Below are positions 23,677 to 37,079 of a stretch of 64,000 nucleotides of DNA, one piece after another. Each line of letters opens with the position of its first letter. The stretch's first letter is position 1. The DNA is from Obelidium mucronatum. Lineage: Eukaryota > Chytridiomycota > Chytridiomycetes > Chytridiales > Chytriomycetaceae. Both the position numbers and the translations under genes were made by a program. The stretch spans positions 558,001 to 622,000 of the forward strand of contig JAIVFH010000006.1 in assembly GCA_025765595.1 (NCBI GenBank). Reading direction: 5' to 3'. The notes under the pieces were generated by a model, which was given only the letters and a program-made list of their open reading frames with translations, ran no database searches and had not been told where the DNA came from.

Positions 23677-25479
23677 TTACCACCCAAAAACCGTGTTCAT
23701 CACTTGACTCCACACACTAGCTGGCCGCACAACGCCATTTCCTTGATGATTCTGTCCACCCCCAACGTTACCACCGCGAGCAAACACACTTCCTGAAGAA
23801 TGATTCGCTTGAACTCTTCTCACGCCACCACTTGAAACCCGGTCAGGACTGCTCCCACCAAAATTTGCACCACCAACACCTCTCAATCGTCTTTGTGGAG
23901 ATCCTGCATTGCCGAAATTCAATTTTGTGGGGCTTCCTGCACGTGAAGTACGACTATACGGATGTAATCCGTGAGGATGCAACCTTGTCGGAGATGATGT
24001 GTTGTTGTTGTGAGTAATAGATTCGACATTCCCGAAAGCTTTCACTGGTGATCCTCCAACAAACCCAGCAGGACTTTGTTTGTCGTTATTAGACTTGTGG
24101 TGGTGGTGTTGATGGTGACCAAGTCCAAAAGGTTCTGAAACAGCCCCATTTGAAGAAAAGCCATTTCTGTATTCTGAGGTGCCTGGAGATCTAATGCTGG
24201 TCCCATTAAAGCCAGCCGCGTTTGTGCTTGCATGATTCTGACTAAACTGGTGCTGTTGTTGATGTTGAAGGTGTTGCTCCACTGTCGGTGTTGGAGCTGG
24301 TCTGACATCAATCATGGAGCCGTTATCAAGAACTCGATCACACTCTTTCAACGCCCTTTCGAATCCCAGAGTGTCCGAATATGTCAATACCATGTGGTTC
24401 GTGCCCGAATGATAATGAACAGTGACAGGATGTGTACTGAGACTTTCAAAATGAGAGATTAGGGCATTGGCTTGATGCGGCGAAAAGCCAAGGACACGCA
24501 CAGATGTGCTTGACTGAGTTTGTAGTTGGGATGGATTGACATTATTTGTGAATGACGTTGACAACGAAGAGCCAGTTGGCAAGAGAGGTTGCCCAGATAG
24601 TGTAGAGCCAGAAGGCCTGTGCTGCTATTTTTTATGCAGGGTTGAGCATTCGTTGAGAGAAAAGAAGTCAAGGGACAAGTACCAAGTGCCTCAAAACAGG
24701 GGTACCCATAGCCGAAGAGTTCCTGCTCATATTAGGACTCCAACTAGAGCTTCCCGCAGGACCGACTGTATTTGCCAGAGAACCAAACTGTGTCTTTTTG
24801 AAACGGCTGAGTGACATTCTTGAAGGCAAGCAGAACATACCATGTCAAATAGACTTCCCATTGGAGGAGCATCTGAATAATTCGGCGTCGCGCCTGATCC
24901 AGATTTGAAGGAGCTTGCACGCGACTTTGGACTGCTGGGCGACCCATAGTCCATTCCGTAGTCGTCGCTGGACGAGTGCGCCAGTTGACCGCCAAAAACC
25001 GACGCGCTTATTCCCAGCTGCGAATGCGTAGCCGGCGGCGTTGTTGCATGGCCAAAGGCGGAGCTGCTGCTGTTGCTGTTTGCGTTGCTGCTTGGGTTGT
25101 TGCTGTCGCTGGGATGCCGCGCAAAGGCGACTGGCGCCGGCAGCGTGTTCTGCAAGGAGAAAGTTCAGTTTCGCGCCGCTCGACACAGACAGCAAGCACC
25201 GCGCACCTGGAACAGCGCCGGCGACCGCGACCCGTGCGCCGGCTCTCGCGCGCCGCGGCCCAGCAGCTCGGCCGGCGGCGGCGGCGCGGCCGCGAGAAAC
25301 GACGGAATAAACTTGGACGCCGCGGCGTGCGCGCCGCTGTTGGCGCTTGCGCCGGCGCCGCTGCTTGTTGCGCCGCTGCTTGTTGCGCCGGCGGACATTG
25401 CCATCGACGAGGCGCCGTGGCTGCTGGCGCTGCTGTAGCCAAAGAGCGGCTGCGGCTTGCTTGGCGGCGATGACAGCAT
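23677..25479 (-). CDS. NUP53: Nucleoporin Nup53/NUP35, 544 aa
   Basis: Exons 25479-25207, 25149-24841, 24787-24683 and 24624-23677 sum to 545 codons. The N-terminus is low-complexity and carries KFIPSFLAA and later APPMGSLFD, matching the conserved short motifs of Nup35/Nup53. The central RRM-like MPPN dimerisation domain is at about residues 250-330 (VRVLGFSPHQANALISHFE, with HYHSGTNHMVLTYSD and an IDVRPAP close). A Gly/Ser/His/Asn-rich linker follows. The extreme C-terminus is VWSQVMNTVFGW, an amphipathic helix like the membrane-binding helix of Nup53. The protein belongs to the inner ring of the nuclear pore. Exons 1-2 are in a GC-rich island. Confidence 0.88.
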
Positions 25480-25737
25480 GGTTGGTTGCGTTTGGCAAAA
25501 AGAAATATCCTCACTCACTCTTTGTATTTATTTCTACTCTCTCTTCTTTTTCTCACGTTTCGTCTCAGCATCTGCTGAATTCACACTGGCGATCCAAACA
25601 CCAAACCAAATGAGAAACACTGAATGAATGCCGGTATTCGCGAGGAACAGAAGATGCCTCCCATCAATCAAGCCACTAACGAACTTTGTGATAATGCGAT
25701 CATTTGGCCCTAAAATTGGCCCCTCTCCAAAGAATCT

Positions 25738-26200
25738 TCATTGCATGCAAAAGATTTTGTGAGCTTCAAGGCAAATGTGTGTTGTGAAGATTGAAACTAA
25801 CGCTGAAACCAGACAGCCAAGATGGTATGCATGGTAAACAAGACTTCCAATCGCGATTGGAAGCATCGCTTTTCGTACTTTTGGCGCGTAGAAATAGGTG
25901 AGGGTCGCAGGAATTCCCAAGAAACACAAAACCCCTAGTAAATGCTTGGATTCAGGAGGCCAGCAATTCATTGGATAGATCGAGTGTTGCTAATAGAGGA
26001 AGCAGAGAGATACCGATGCACATGACTTCAAGAGCAAGGTCCCCTGACTTGCTGTTTTTCAAAGCTGGTAGAAGCAAGTCCTGTGTCGTGATATTGCCAA
26101 GGACTGCATGGCTTAGATCATGACTTCTCAACATCAAGCCTGCGATCCCAACGATTGTATTCAATAGCCCCGAAGAGAGGAAGACCAAATAAGAAGGCAT
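25738..26200 (-). CDS. Small multi-pass membrane protein, 127 aa
   Basis: Exons 26200-26014 and 25934-25738 join through a 78-nt intron. The model is hydrophobic, with about four membrane segments: the extreme N-terminus (YLVFLSSGLLNTIVGIAGLML), a central LEVMCIGVLCFLGIPATLTYF across the splice, LPIAIGSLVYHAYHLG, and LVSALVSIFTT. No family is recognised. Its start codon lies 55 bp from the divergent gene at 26256. Confidence 0.65.
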
Positions 26201-26255
26201 TATATTTATGTTTATTTGTAATTTTTATTAATTTCAAGTCAGAAAACAAAACCTG

Positions 26256-27217
26256 ATGGCAGCAGCAGCAAACATGTCCATCAAAGACAAGTATATTCTG
26301 TCCCTAGAAGAGCATTGTACAGTGTCGGACTCGTTGAGAGTTGCGGAGACAACTGCACATGCTCTAGAGAAAGATGTGCAATTACTACAACAAGAAGTCG
26401 AGACTTTAAAGGCGCTTGTAGCAGGTGGGTCTGCTTCTGTATTCCAACGTGTATTATCCCATATTTGGCCCAACGAATCGGCTGGATACAAATCCGAAGA
26501 ATAATGCATCCAACACAAGAACGTTTACATGTTGCCCCTGTTTAGAAGCGTTCAACCGAAAGCGAACTGCCCCCTCTAGTAACTTACATTCAAGTCACGC
26601 TTCAAAAAAGCACAATGCTACATCAGCTCCTGCTGGTGCAACGGGAGCAATAACGACACCAACTGGCAGTGCAACTCCAGTATCCACAACGCATCCAATA
26701 ATGACTGTTCCTGGATCTAGTACATCTTCTAGCGCCGCGCCAACAACTGCCACACCGTCTGGTTCACCGCCTAAGTTCAATATTCCTCAATCAAACTCAA
26801 CAGTACCTAAGTTCATGTCTCCATACACTCCGAGCGATCTTGCTAAAAGTCTAGACTTCACACTTGCGCCTCCTCCGAATATGTTTCCAAGCGGAAGCCC
26901 AAACACTCAAGGAGTACGGGCGTGGACGGACATTTTAAGGGCAAAATATCCTACTTTTAAAAGGACAAGCCCTTCAATGAGTAAGAGTGCAAAAGAATTT
27001 ATGGGCACCAAAGGAAATCGGCTGTATGTGGCAAGTTTGACGGGGTGAGAAATGGTCATGGGCTCTGAACAAGTTATCTTACATTCACCATAGGGATCGA
27101 ATCAGCCGACCAACACATGCCGTGCCTGAAGAACATATTACAGAGTTTGTAGCATTCATGGAGAATTTGTATTTGCGAAACGGAATGTTTGGCGATGCTT
27201 CGTGCCATGACTTGTAA
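26256..27217 (+). CDS. Hypothetical protein with N-terminal coiled coil, 207 aa
   Basis: Exons 26256-26424, 26546-27044 and 27094-27217 give 208 codons. Residues 1-55 form a heptad-like helix (SLRVAETTAHALEKDVQLLQ). A Ser/Thr/Pro/Ala-rich disordered middle follows. The C-terminal 70 residues look ordered, with a WTDILRAKYPTF helix, a GNRLYVASLTG turn and a THAVPEEHITEFVAFMENL helix. No family is recognised. Intron 1 is 121 nt, longer than usual here, so a missed exon is possible. Confidence 0.6.
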
Positions 27218-27537
27218 TAAAAGTGTTTTTAAAGTTGGCGAATCGGGTGATTTTCTGGGTTGCTCTTTTTTGTCTTTTTTGCCAGCACCAACAAACAAAG
27301 ATTGAGGTATGTGCGGCTGTCCTGCCCCCGCTCCTTATCTATAGTCTGTCGTTCAAAGCGATCTTGTCGGATTGAATGACTCTATTCAACTATGGTCTTC
27401 AGTGGGAGTTAGCGAGCTGGATTGGCCAATTAGAAGAGGGCAGCACTGAGTCAAAGCCGTGCTAGCGATGAATTCGCTTGAGTTCACGTCTAACTCTTGC
27501 CATGTGTTGATCATAGACCTGCTTTGGTTGATTTCGA
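27218..27537. other. Intergenic spacer, 320 bp
   Basis: The spacer lies between two plus-strand genes. I see no open frame, repeat or recognisable RNA gene. It must hold the terminator of the upstream gene and the promoter or 5' UTR of the RRM gene. Confidence 0.5.
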
Positions 27538-29825
27538 ATGCCGTCATCCATCAGCTCACAGAACTTTAGTCTTTACCCCAACAGCAGCGCAATCTCCCAC
27601 CCCACTAGCAGAACGGATTCGGCTTCAGCCATCGCCTCTTTAGCAATTTCTTCCTCGGACTATTCCTCTGCCAGCAGCAACGCTGGCAATTTGTACAACA
27701 GCGGTTACAGCAATTATAAACCTTATGGATTGACGATGGTCACGCCAACCACGATTATTCATTCAAAAAAAACAACTATTCATGTCTCAAACATTGTTTT
27801 GAATCGTGCCCAGTTGCGTCTGGTATGTGATCTCTTTTTTTTTGACCATGCCAATTTGCGCATTTTTTTTGTTGCTGTTCTCTTCCCATGATCTCCCATC
27901 TTTATGCTCCTTTTTTTTTCCAGCACTTTCGTGAATATGAAGGATTTCGTCGGATCTCTTTTCATCAGGATTATGTTTTTGTGTGCTTTGGAGATGTCGT
28001 AACGGCCGCGAATGCCATCACTCGTATCCATACGGAAACGGATATGAATGCGGCATACGCAAAACATGGTGTGGCTTCAAACTCAACTCCAACGATCCAA
28101 GTTGCCCCAAACCCGATTTTGTATGTCAGTATTTTTCCGTGTTTTGGAGAAGGCGAGCTGTTGGAGATCTTTAGTGCATATGAAGGATTTGATAGGTTTG
28201 TTGTCTTTTTATTTTGTTGCTGTTTTCTTTGGAATCCATTGTTTGCTGCATTTTGTCCAAATTTTCTCTCTTTTTTTTTCCCCCTTAACCGACAATTTTC
28301 CCTCACCACCAGTTGCCGCTTTTTCCCCATGCATGCCTTGGTTCGCTTTTCGAATTTGGATACCGCCAAGCGTGCTTTGGAAGACTTGAACATGACCACA
28401 AAGTATAATTCTTTTTGTTTTGTTTTGTTTGTCCTCTGACTGAACCCAAAAAAAAAAAAATTCTAGTCTTTTCGCAAATTATTCCACCAAGAGCACAAAG
28501 AATACAAGTGATCAAAAACCCCGCGTTCCATCTCGCCTGAATCAAGATGCCATTTCAATGGAACTCGCCCAGTCAGGACTTCAATCTATGATTAACAGCA
28601 AGCTTCAAGTTAATCAACCGCAAGGCCAACAGCAACAACAATTGCAGCAACAGCAATCGCTTCTCTCTCCTGCTATTGCCTCCAACACTGCGCCAAAGTG
28701 CACTATCCATGTCACTAACCTCGATAAGGACATTCCAACGCTTCTTGATTTCTTCAAAAGTCTGCCAGGATTCTCTCGCGTTGCCTTTTACATTGACTAT
28801 GCGTTTGTCATTTTCCGTGACAATGATAGTGCAAGTATGGCCATTGAAACAATCCTTTTTGGATCGAGGATGAAGGCAAACTTTGCACGGAGTGATTATA
28901 CCCCACACATTGTACCACATAGTGCCCTGGGGCAACCAAGTTCTTTGGTTCGTATCAGTGACTATCCGAGTACAACCACTGAAGAGGATTTGAGATTGCT
29001 GTTGGACACTTTTCCCGGTGTGACTGGATTGAATGTGTTCCATAGCTCTTGTTTGGTTACTTTTGAGAGTGTGGAGGCTGCAAGTGCGCTTGTTGATGAG
29101 TTGAATGGGTGTACCAATTTGACTTGTGTTTTTGGAAAGAGAAAGGGAAGCACTAGTGGGCTTTTTGGAGCAGGTAACGGTGCTGGGGTTGTTTCAAGTG
29201 TTAATGGAGGGAATGGTATGGGTGCGCCGCTTGAAGATATGTTTAGTTTGGGAATGGAGTTTAATAATGACATGGGGATGATGCAACATCAGCAACAACA
29301 ACAGCAGCAACAGCAACTTGGTTTTATTATGGGTGGCGCTTCAGACAAGGAAACAGCTAGTGCTTTCGAGTCCATGTTTCCTTCTCTCAGTTCGTCTGTG
29401 GATATGTTCCAGCCTCAACAACAGCCACTTCAGCCCAAGTATATTCAGCCGCAAACACAACAGCAGCCTCCAATGCATCTTTCTTCTCAAAGAGGCTCAC
29501 TTGTGACTGCTGGTGGGGCAGAGAATTTGGGTGTAAACAGAATGGCCAAGCTTTCGATCCCACCAGGCTTTGCCCACTTGAATGGTAACACTTCTGCATT
29601 CTACAATAATGCACAGCATCAGCAACAACAGCCTGGTGGAGGAGCGTTACTCTCGGGTCCAGGAATGCACTCAATTCACCAACCTGGCAATTCAGCGAAT
29701 ATTCTTCAGCCTCGCGCGACAAGTTTCCCTTCGGTATCATCGTTTGCTAATAGCAACACTAATGGCGTTAACGGAACCAATGGAGGGTTCTCGAATTTGT
29801 ATCAGCACCAAGATTCCATGTCTGG

Positions 29826-29858
<33 letters not shown>

Positions 29859-30819
29859 ACAGCAACAACAGCAGCAACAGCAACTTCCACATGGGCAACC
29901 TCTCCCTCTTCGCCACTTGAGTAGTTCTCAAGGCCTCTATGCTAGTTATAGCCACCATACCTCCGATTTTCTTGGATCTGCAGATGCCAATGACGACTAC
30001 CAGCAGTTGTTTGCGCCCAACATCAGCAACAACTCTGCTAGTCTCAATACTAGTACTCCGCCCCCGCCTGGGATTGGGCAGTCGTCGTTGCAGAAGTCGA
30101 TTGCAGTCAAACGGCAGTCATTGAAAGTGCCAACTTCGACAGCATCCGCTTTGTCGGGAACTCATGTGTTGGGTGGTGGCGGTGCTCTTGGTAACGGTAT
30201 GAGTACTCCTCCACCGACGCCGTTTTCGCGTACAAACAGCCCGCTGTATCCAATGAATCTCGGGGTGGCCAGTTCTGCCGTTGCTTCTGCTGCTGCTGCA
30301 GGATCTGATGGTGGAGAGGTTGAAGCGCTTACGGCTCGATTGGCTCAGTTGGAAGCCGAAAACGCTGCCTTGAGAAGGGGAAGGTTGTCCAGCGGAGGAA
30401 GTTCATTGAGTATCAGTAGTAGTTTGATTGGTGCTGTCGGGCCGCTATCATCCTCGACTCCTGGTCCATCGTCGCCGAGTAATGAGTTTATTGGAGGTTT
30501 TAATAATGGCAGTGGTTTGACTCTGCAAACTGCTGTTCGAACTGAATCAGATTCTGTATCTGCCGACTCATCTCCATCAAGCCCTGTTTCTGAATCTGAG
30601 CGTCGTGAAGTGCTTGTGGGAAGTCTTTTGGTGAAGCTCAGGGGTGCCGAAGGTGAAGATGATGCCAATGTTGACTGGAAGGCCTCTTTTGAAGCGGCCA
30701 TCGATGAGTTGGTTAGATTAAAGCAGATTTCATCTGCCCAAAAGACAGAGTTTGAGAAGTTTCAAACCTTGCACAAGAGCTGCGGGTTCTTGCAGGGATT
30801 ACTCAATATCTGTGATTGA
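27538..30819 (+). CDS. Multi-RRM RNA-binding protein with polyQ tracts, 999 aa
   Basis: Exons 27538-27822, 27924-28195, 28313-28402 and 28467-30819 sum to exactly 1,000 codons. Four RRM-type folds are apparent: the first two in the small exons (TTIHVSNIVL then YVFVCFGDVVTAANAI; ILYVSIFPCFGEGELLEIF then HALVRFSNLDTAKRAL), and two at the start of exon 4 (CTIHVTNLDKDIPTLLDFF then YAFVIFRDNDSASMAI; LVRISDYPSTTTEEDLRLLL then SCLVTFESVEAASALV). Later come Gln/Ser/Asn/Gly-rich disorder, a short leucine-heptad coil (VEALTARLAQLEAENAALRR) and a C-terminal helical segment. The architecture suggests an mRNA regulator of the granule-forming type. I cannot assign an orthologue. Confidence 0.82.
29827..29883 (+). 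repeat. CAG/CAA repeat encoding a 19-residue polyglutamine
   Basis: Nineteen consecutive Gln codons mix CAG and CAA, inside the large last exon of the RRM protein. Shorter Gln runs occur at about 28626-28656, 29289-29315 and 29409-29465. The interrupted codon mix suggests selection for glutamine rather than a recent pure expansion. Confidence 0.9.
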
Positions 30820-31059
30820 TAGATAGCTTTGTATATCCACTTTTGCGTTGATTTGGCTTTTTTTTTTTGTCATTTTCTGTTTAAGTGTTTCCCCCTCCTT
30901 ATATTTTTTATTGTTTTTTTTTACCTGATTGCTGCTGTCTTTCTTTCGTTCTGCTACAGAATGTTAGAATCGAGTGAGGACTTGAAATTTGTCCAAATAT
31001 ACTTTTTTTTTGCCAAATTCTGTCCGCACTTTTTATATCAGTTCAAAGTCAACAGTTAA

Positions 31060-34000
31060 ATGAGAAGGGGAGGCAAGGCAATGCCGAAGATCATTCGGGC
31101 CGTCAAGAAGGTATGCATGTGCGTCTGAAGCCTTGGGACGATGCGCTGACAGCTGCTTCTTTGCGTGCTTGCGTGCTTGCGTGGGTGCAGAACAGCGACT
31201 CCTTCGAGGAAGCATGGGGAACGCTGTCGAAGGCGCTGACCGAGATCCACCGCAAGAACGCGTCGGTGCTGTCGTTCGAGGAGCTGTACCGGTGAGTGAG
31301 CGAGCGAGTGGGCGAGTGGGTGTTGGTCCGCTGACGCGCGCGCCAGCCATGCGTACAACCTGGTGCTCAACAAGACCGGCGACAAGCTGTACGCCGGCGT
31401 CGAAGCCGTGCTGCGCGCCCATCTCGCCGAATGCGCCGTGGCCGTCGCCGCCGCCTTTCCCATTGCAACAACCAGCGAGGCCAGCCGCGCCACTGGCGAC
31501 TGCGTCGTGGCAGCCGGTCTGCGCGGCCACGTGGAGCTGGTGGGAACACGCGAGTTTATCCGCTGTCTTCGGAGCGTGTGGGACGATCACACAACGTGCA
31601 TGGTCATGATTAGGGACATTCTAATGTACATGGTATATTGAGAGTAGCTGCAACTTGTCGTCTGCCACCCTTTCTTTCTTTTTTAAAATGTTTTTTTCTT
31701 TCTTCTTTCAGGATCGGGTGTACGTTGAAGCAGCAAGAAAGCCAGTTGTGTATGACTTGGGGCTGGACTTGTTTCGAGATGTTGTTCTCCACTCTCAAAC
31801 TGCACCGATATGTGATCGAACTGTTGAGGCTATCTTGAACTTGATTCTTTTGGAACGTGAGGGGGAGATTATTGACCGCAGTGCCATCAAAACCATGACC
31901 AACATGTTCTTGAGCTTGAATAATACGAATGGTTTGTGCTGATTTTTATTATTATTATTTTATAATTTCCAAAGAGTTCTTCTTAAATGATTTTGGGGTG
32001 CGGTTTTTAGCGCGTGTGACTGCGTCAACAACTACATCGACGATATCCAGCTATGAACAAGATTTTGAACGTTACTTCTTGGCCACAACTCAAGAATATT
32101 ACACCCTAGAAACTACGAATCTGCTTCAGACCTGTGATGCAAAGGGATACTTGATTAAAATCGAAGCACGTTTGAATGAGGAGGAAGGGCGCGTCTCTGG
32201 ATATCTGAGTGCCGATACTGGACCAAAATTAACGTCGATATTAGAACGCGTCTTGATTGAGGCTCATGTAGCGACAGTCATTGAGGTACAACGGGATGGG
32301 GTTCTATTTTGTGTTTTCAAACCAAACAAGCCAAAACGCTTTTTTTTTTGGTAACAGATGGAAAATTCGGGACTCGTTGTTATGCTCACCAACAACAATA
32401 CTGAAGATCTGTTCCGGATGTATCGTCTTTTTGAGCGTGTCCCCAGTGGCCACCGTCTCATGCGAGAGTGTATCGCGACGGAAATTAAACGTCTCGGGAG
32501 GGAAATCAACGAACTATACGCCAATTTGAACGTGGCCCCTGGTCCTTTATCAAGCAGGCCATCTACTGCAAAGACAGCCACGGAAAACACGACTGATCCA
32601 GCCGCAGTTGTCCAGACGGCGAATCCAATTAAATGGGTTGAATCTCTGCTTGAAGTCAAGAATCGATTTGATCAACTTGTTGAGTCGGCCTTTTCAAAAA
32701 ATAAGAATTTCGTCAACACAATCAATGAAGCAATGGGAGTCGTTGTGAACACGAATCGATCCGCGAGCGAGTTTTTGAGTCTGTTCATTGATGAGAATTT
32801 AAAAAAGGGGCAGAAAGGAGTATGTGTTTTTGGGTTTTATTTTTTTTTTTTCTCTTGTCGTTGTTTTGCTGACTACTCTCACAATCATGATCATTCAGAA
32901 AGACGAAAAAGACGTTGATGCTATTTTGGACAGTTCTGTCATGATATTTAGACTTTTGGATCAGAAGGATACTTTTGAGCGGTATTTTAAGACTCATTTA
33001 GCGAAGAGACTGCTCTATGGGCGTAGTGTCAGTGAGGACGCTGAAAGAGGATTTATTGCGAAGCTCAAGGTTGGCGTTTGCTTCCTCTTCTTCCTCGTCC
33101 TCTTTTTCTTCTTGTTTTTCGTCTTCATTGTTTTTTTTTATTGGTTTCCACTCAAAAAACACCACCCAGATCGAATGCGGTTCACAATTCACATCAAAAC
33201 TCGAAGGAATGTTCCAAGACATGAAAGTATCCGAAGAAATGATGACCCAATTCAACAAACTCCCAAACAACAGCAACCAAAGTGAAACCGAGTCCTTCCA
33301 GCTGTCCGTCAAAGTCCTTTCTATTGCAATTTGGCCGTCTTTCCCTACTCATTCCATGAATTACCCACAATCCCTCCTCACAACAATCACGCGCTTCGAA
33401 CACTTTTATCTAACAAAGCGACACACTGGAAGAAAACTAACTTGGATCCACAACATGGGAAACGCAGATTTGCGAGCAAATTTCCCCAAAGGCCGAAAAG
33501 AAGTCAACATGAGTGTCTTTGCCATGATTATCCTTCTCACGTGTTTCAACGATGGATTGCCAGCGACTGAAGGAACACCTGTACCCTATAAAACGATACT
33601 CGAATCCACTGGAATCCCAGCGTCTGAATTGAAGCGGACACTTCAGAGTCTGAGTTTGGCAAAGTTCCGGTTGTTGACAAAGGGGAGTAAAGGGAAAGAG
33701 GTTTTGGAGAAGGATGAGTTTGCGTTGAATTTGGGGTTTACGGCTCCGCAAATGAAGATCAAGATTTTGACTATTTCGAGTGGTAGTAGTAGCGGTGGTG
33801 GTGGTGCAAAAGAAATGGAGAATGATCAAGAACGTGGGGAGACGCAGGAAAAGATTGACGAAGAGAGAAAGCATCAGGTTGAAGCTGCGATTGTTCGAAT
33901 CATGAAGTCTAGAAAGAGATTGGATCATAACAAGTTGGTGGTGGAGGTGACGGAGCAGTTGAGTAGTCGCTTTATGCCTACCCCTGCGATGATCAAGACG

Positions 34001-34078
34001 AGAATTGAAGGATTGATTGAGAGAGAGTATTTGGAACGAGATGCAAACGAAAGGAAAGTTTACAAATATGTTGCTTAG
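31060..34078 (+). CDS. CUL3: Cullin-3 (scaffold of BTB-CUL3-RING ubiquitin ligases), 824 aa
   Basis: Eight exons (31060-31110, 31191-31291, 31347-31632, 31712-31931, 32011-32285, 32358-32819, 32899-33069, 33170-34078) sum to 825 codons. The N-terminal cullin repeats carry the CUL3-type helices that take BTB proteins (SFEEAWGTLSKALTEIHRKN, then ELYRHAYNLVLNKTG). The cullin homology domain follows, with LAKRLLYGRS, a WI-H-MGNADL strand and a winged helix. The C-terminal neddylation segment IVRIMKSRKRLDHNKLVVEV includes the acceptor Lys. Exons 2-3 are in a GC-rich island of over 350 bp, with an abrupt change to AT-rich codons in exon 4. It converges on a BTB-domain gene 195 bp downstream. Confidence 0.96.
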
Positions 34079-34274
34079 TTTTTTTGTCATTCAATAAAGC
34101 ATATTGTTGTGTTTTTGGAATTTTCATTCCACAAAAGAATAGTTTCTAGCAACATGGAACCGGATCAAATACGATAACTCTTCAAACAAACTCTATTCTT
34201 TCATAAAAAAAAAAACATAAAACATAAAAACACAGTGCACAAAAAAAAAAAAAGATTTTCAAGACACAAGAAAA

Positions 34275-37046
34275 CTACAACAACCCCAAAACAACTGCGA
34301 TTCTGAAATTGCCAGCAGGTTCACCATCAGAGGAAGTAACCTGATTGGATTCTTGCAATTCCTTGAAAAGTGACTTTGTTGTTGGAGAACTTGAACTGTT
34401 GGTGATTGGCACAATTCCATTCAAGCCAACCGAACCAGCCAAGACTTCATATGTGTAAGCATCAGTGACAGCAGACGTGGATGCGACAAAGCAAGTCATT
34501 CGACACCAGAAACGAATTTCAGAGCGAGTATCGTGGTATGGAGAGTATGGGGATTGTTTACGCCCCCTAAGTATCCATCCAAAAATGTTAGGAGACACAA
34601 TTTTGTTATGGAACAACACACTTACAATGAAATTGTAAAATCGCCCTTGGTAGCTTCAAGCCTTAAGTACCACATGGACCTTAAAAAACGGATAAAAGAT
34701 CATTAATGACCAAATAATATTTATAGTCCCCTCCCCCTCCGCTCTCTTACCCCGCAAAAAAGCAAGTCTCTGAAACCAACTTTTCAGAACCCTTCAAAAA
34801 CTTTGTCAAACTGCCAAACTCTGCCGAAAACCGGATAGGCGGAACGTCCAGTCCATCATAAATACACAATTCTTCCTCCATCAACCATGTCATGAAACTG
34901 CGATCACTTGGTGGTTGCTGTTGTTGTTGTTGTTGCGTGTTGCGACGGGCTTCAATTGGGTTCACGACACCCAATACTGAGAATGGCTTATTTTTCGCCG
35001 CGGCACTGCTGTTTCCTGAAGACTCTGCAGGTGCACTAGCAAGTGCAGAAATGGTGGCAATTTTGTTCTGGAGGTCGCATTGATACCGAAAGTGACGGTC
35101 GTACACAAATGTAGGGATCGCCTTTTCGCTGCGTACCACAAGTGCTGAGTCGCGGCTCATATTACAGTAGAGAACTGCCTTTGCTAGTAAAGCAACTGAT
35201 GGCTCGATATGTGCACTGTTGTTGGTGGCAATAACAGGCGCTGGCGTAGCACTCGGAGTAGGCTGTGGGTGTTCAGGACCTGCTGTTCCTGGGACCACAG
35301 ATTGAAGAGTGCTGCGGCGGGATCTCTTACCGCCGGTGATGGTAGGAAGACTGCCTCCATTAGCTGGAGTAGATGCAGAATTTGGAGGAAAAAACAGACC
35401 AAAGTTCTGGGCATTGAATTCATGATGAGATGGTGGATCAAACATTGACTTTCTGCGAGACTGTTTTTCCGCCGCTGTTGAATCAGCTGGTGAAGGCGGA
35501 ACGTAGCTGTAGCGGTTGTATGGGGGAATTCCAGAATCCTCTAAAACACTGTTTCTGACCGAAACTTTTGGTTCAGAGTCATCAAACAGACTTCGCCGAT
35601 GGTTGGCTCGTGAGGGTGATTCCAATCCGTCTTCAGTGAAAGTACTACGACGATTAGATCGACCTGCGTCAAACAGATCGTCGGTTACTACACTGCGGCG
35701 ATTGGCACGAGGAGACACAGGAGAATCCAGTGTATCTTCAGCCACAACCACGCTACGGCGATTGGCCGCTCGAATGAGGGCGGCTTCATAGGTTTCATCC
35801 GTGATTAAGCTTCGGCGATGTGGACGTGTGGGGGAGTCCATATGATCATCTCCAAAGGCACTTCGACGTCTGGTTCTGGGAGACGAATCCAGAGTAGTAG
35901 AGATTTCAAGAAATCCGCTTCGCTTTTGGCGAGGGGAAAGTTCGCCATCTTCTGTGTATAAACTTCGGCGGTTCACCTTTCCAACATCCCAATCATCACT
36001 GGCCATCTTCTGCAGAGTATGAAAACTGTCATTCACACTGGCTTGACTCAAACGCTTGGCTTTGGCTTGTGACTTAGATGGAAGGTGAACAAGTTTACCC
36101 AACGATAAAACGTTGGTGTTCATTCCATCGATCTATAGGGGCGACAATAAGAAATAGGAGTAAAACATGAGTCCAACTCACAGCTAAACTGTATTCGGCG
36201 AAATTGGGGAATCGAATCTTCAAGACTTGAAGGATAAAGTTGAATCGTTCATATTCGGAATCAACAAAGAAAACATCGCTTTGAACAATGCGGCAGAACC
36301 AGTTGAAGTCCATTTTAGGGAATGTCTTGCTACGCAACTTCTTGCTGGTGCTCCCTTCTCGGCAAAGGTATGTAAGAACATTCTTGAGAAGGAGAGTAGA
36401 GGGATAGCCATAATCAAATCGCGACGCATAGTCCAAAAATACGAGAGAATTAGATGAAGAGTACTTGATAGTCTTGATGAAATCACGGCAGAGCACACAC
36501 AATTCCGTTTCTTCAAACAAGTACGCCGTTGCCAAAACTGACAAAATATTCTCATATGTGACTTCATCAGAAAAATCTCCATACAGTCTAATTAAAGTGA
36601 GGGTCGTGTTCTGAGCACTTGGGCTTTCAGATAAATGATAACATACCTCCTAAATATAATTTGAACGGCCTCGTCTGATACATTCGAGTCAGCAATATCG
36701 AGTTCCAGCACGATATGTGAGTTATTGGATCCAAACGCGCGAGTATATTCCTCCATTTTCGATGCAAGGTAATTGTTATCAGCAATAATGATGCGATGTA
36801 AATTGTAGGACGTCCCCAGAGCCTTAACCGTCACATCCGAAAAAAGCGACTCGTGAAGACCATATTTAAACAGATTTGAACACAAGTTCGTCATAAGGTC
36901 TGGGTCTGATGCAATGTGGGGCTCGTTAAATGATCTGCCAAGCACTGCCGAACTTGTTGACGCCAGGGCGGGCGGGGCCGCTGGCTGGCGCTCCTTCGTC
37001 GACAACGTATCAGAGAGATCGAGAATGTTTCTGTTTCTCTTTCTGC

Positions 37047-37079
<33 letters not shown>

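Noticed and set aside
24976..25514. Several Arg/Ala-rich open frames of 90-165 codons on both strands in the GC island
   Set aside because: High GC content removes stop codons in all frames. Only the Nup53 frame continues through splice sites into a recognisable domain.
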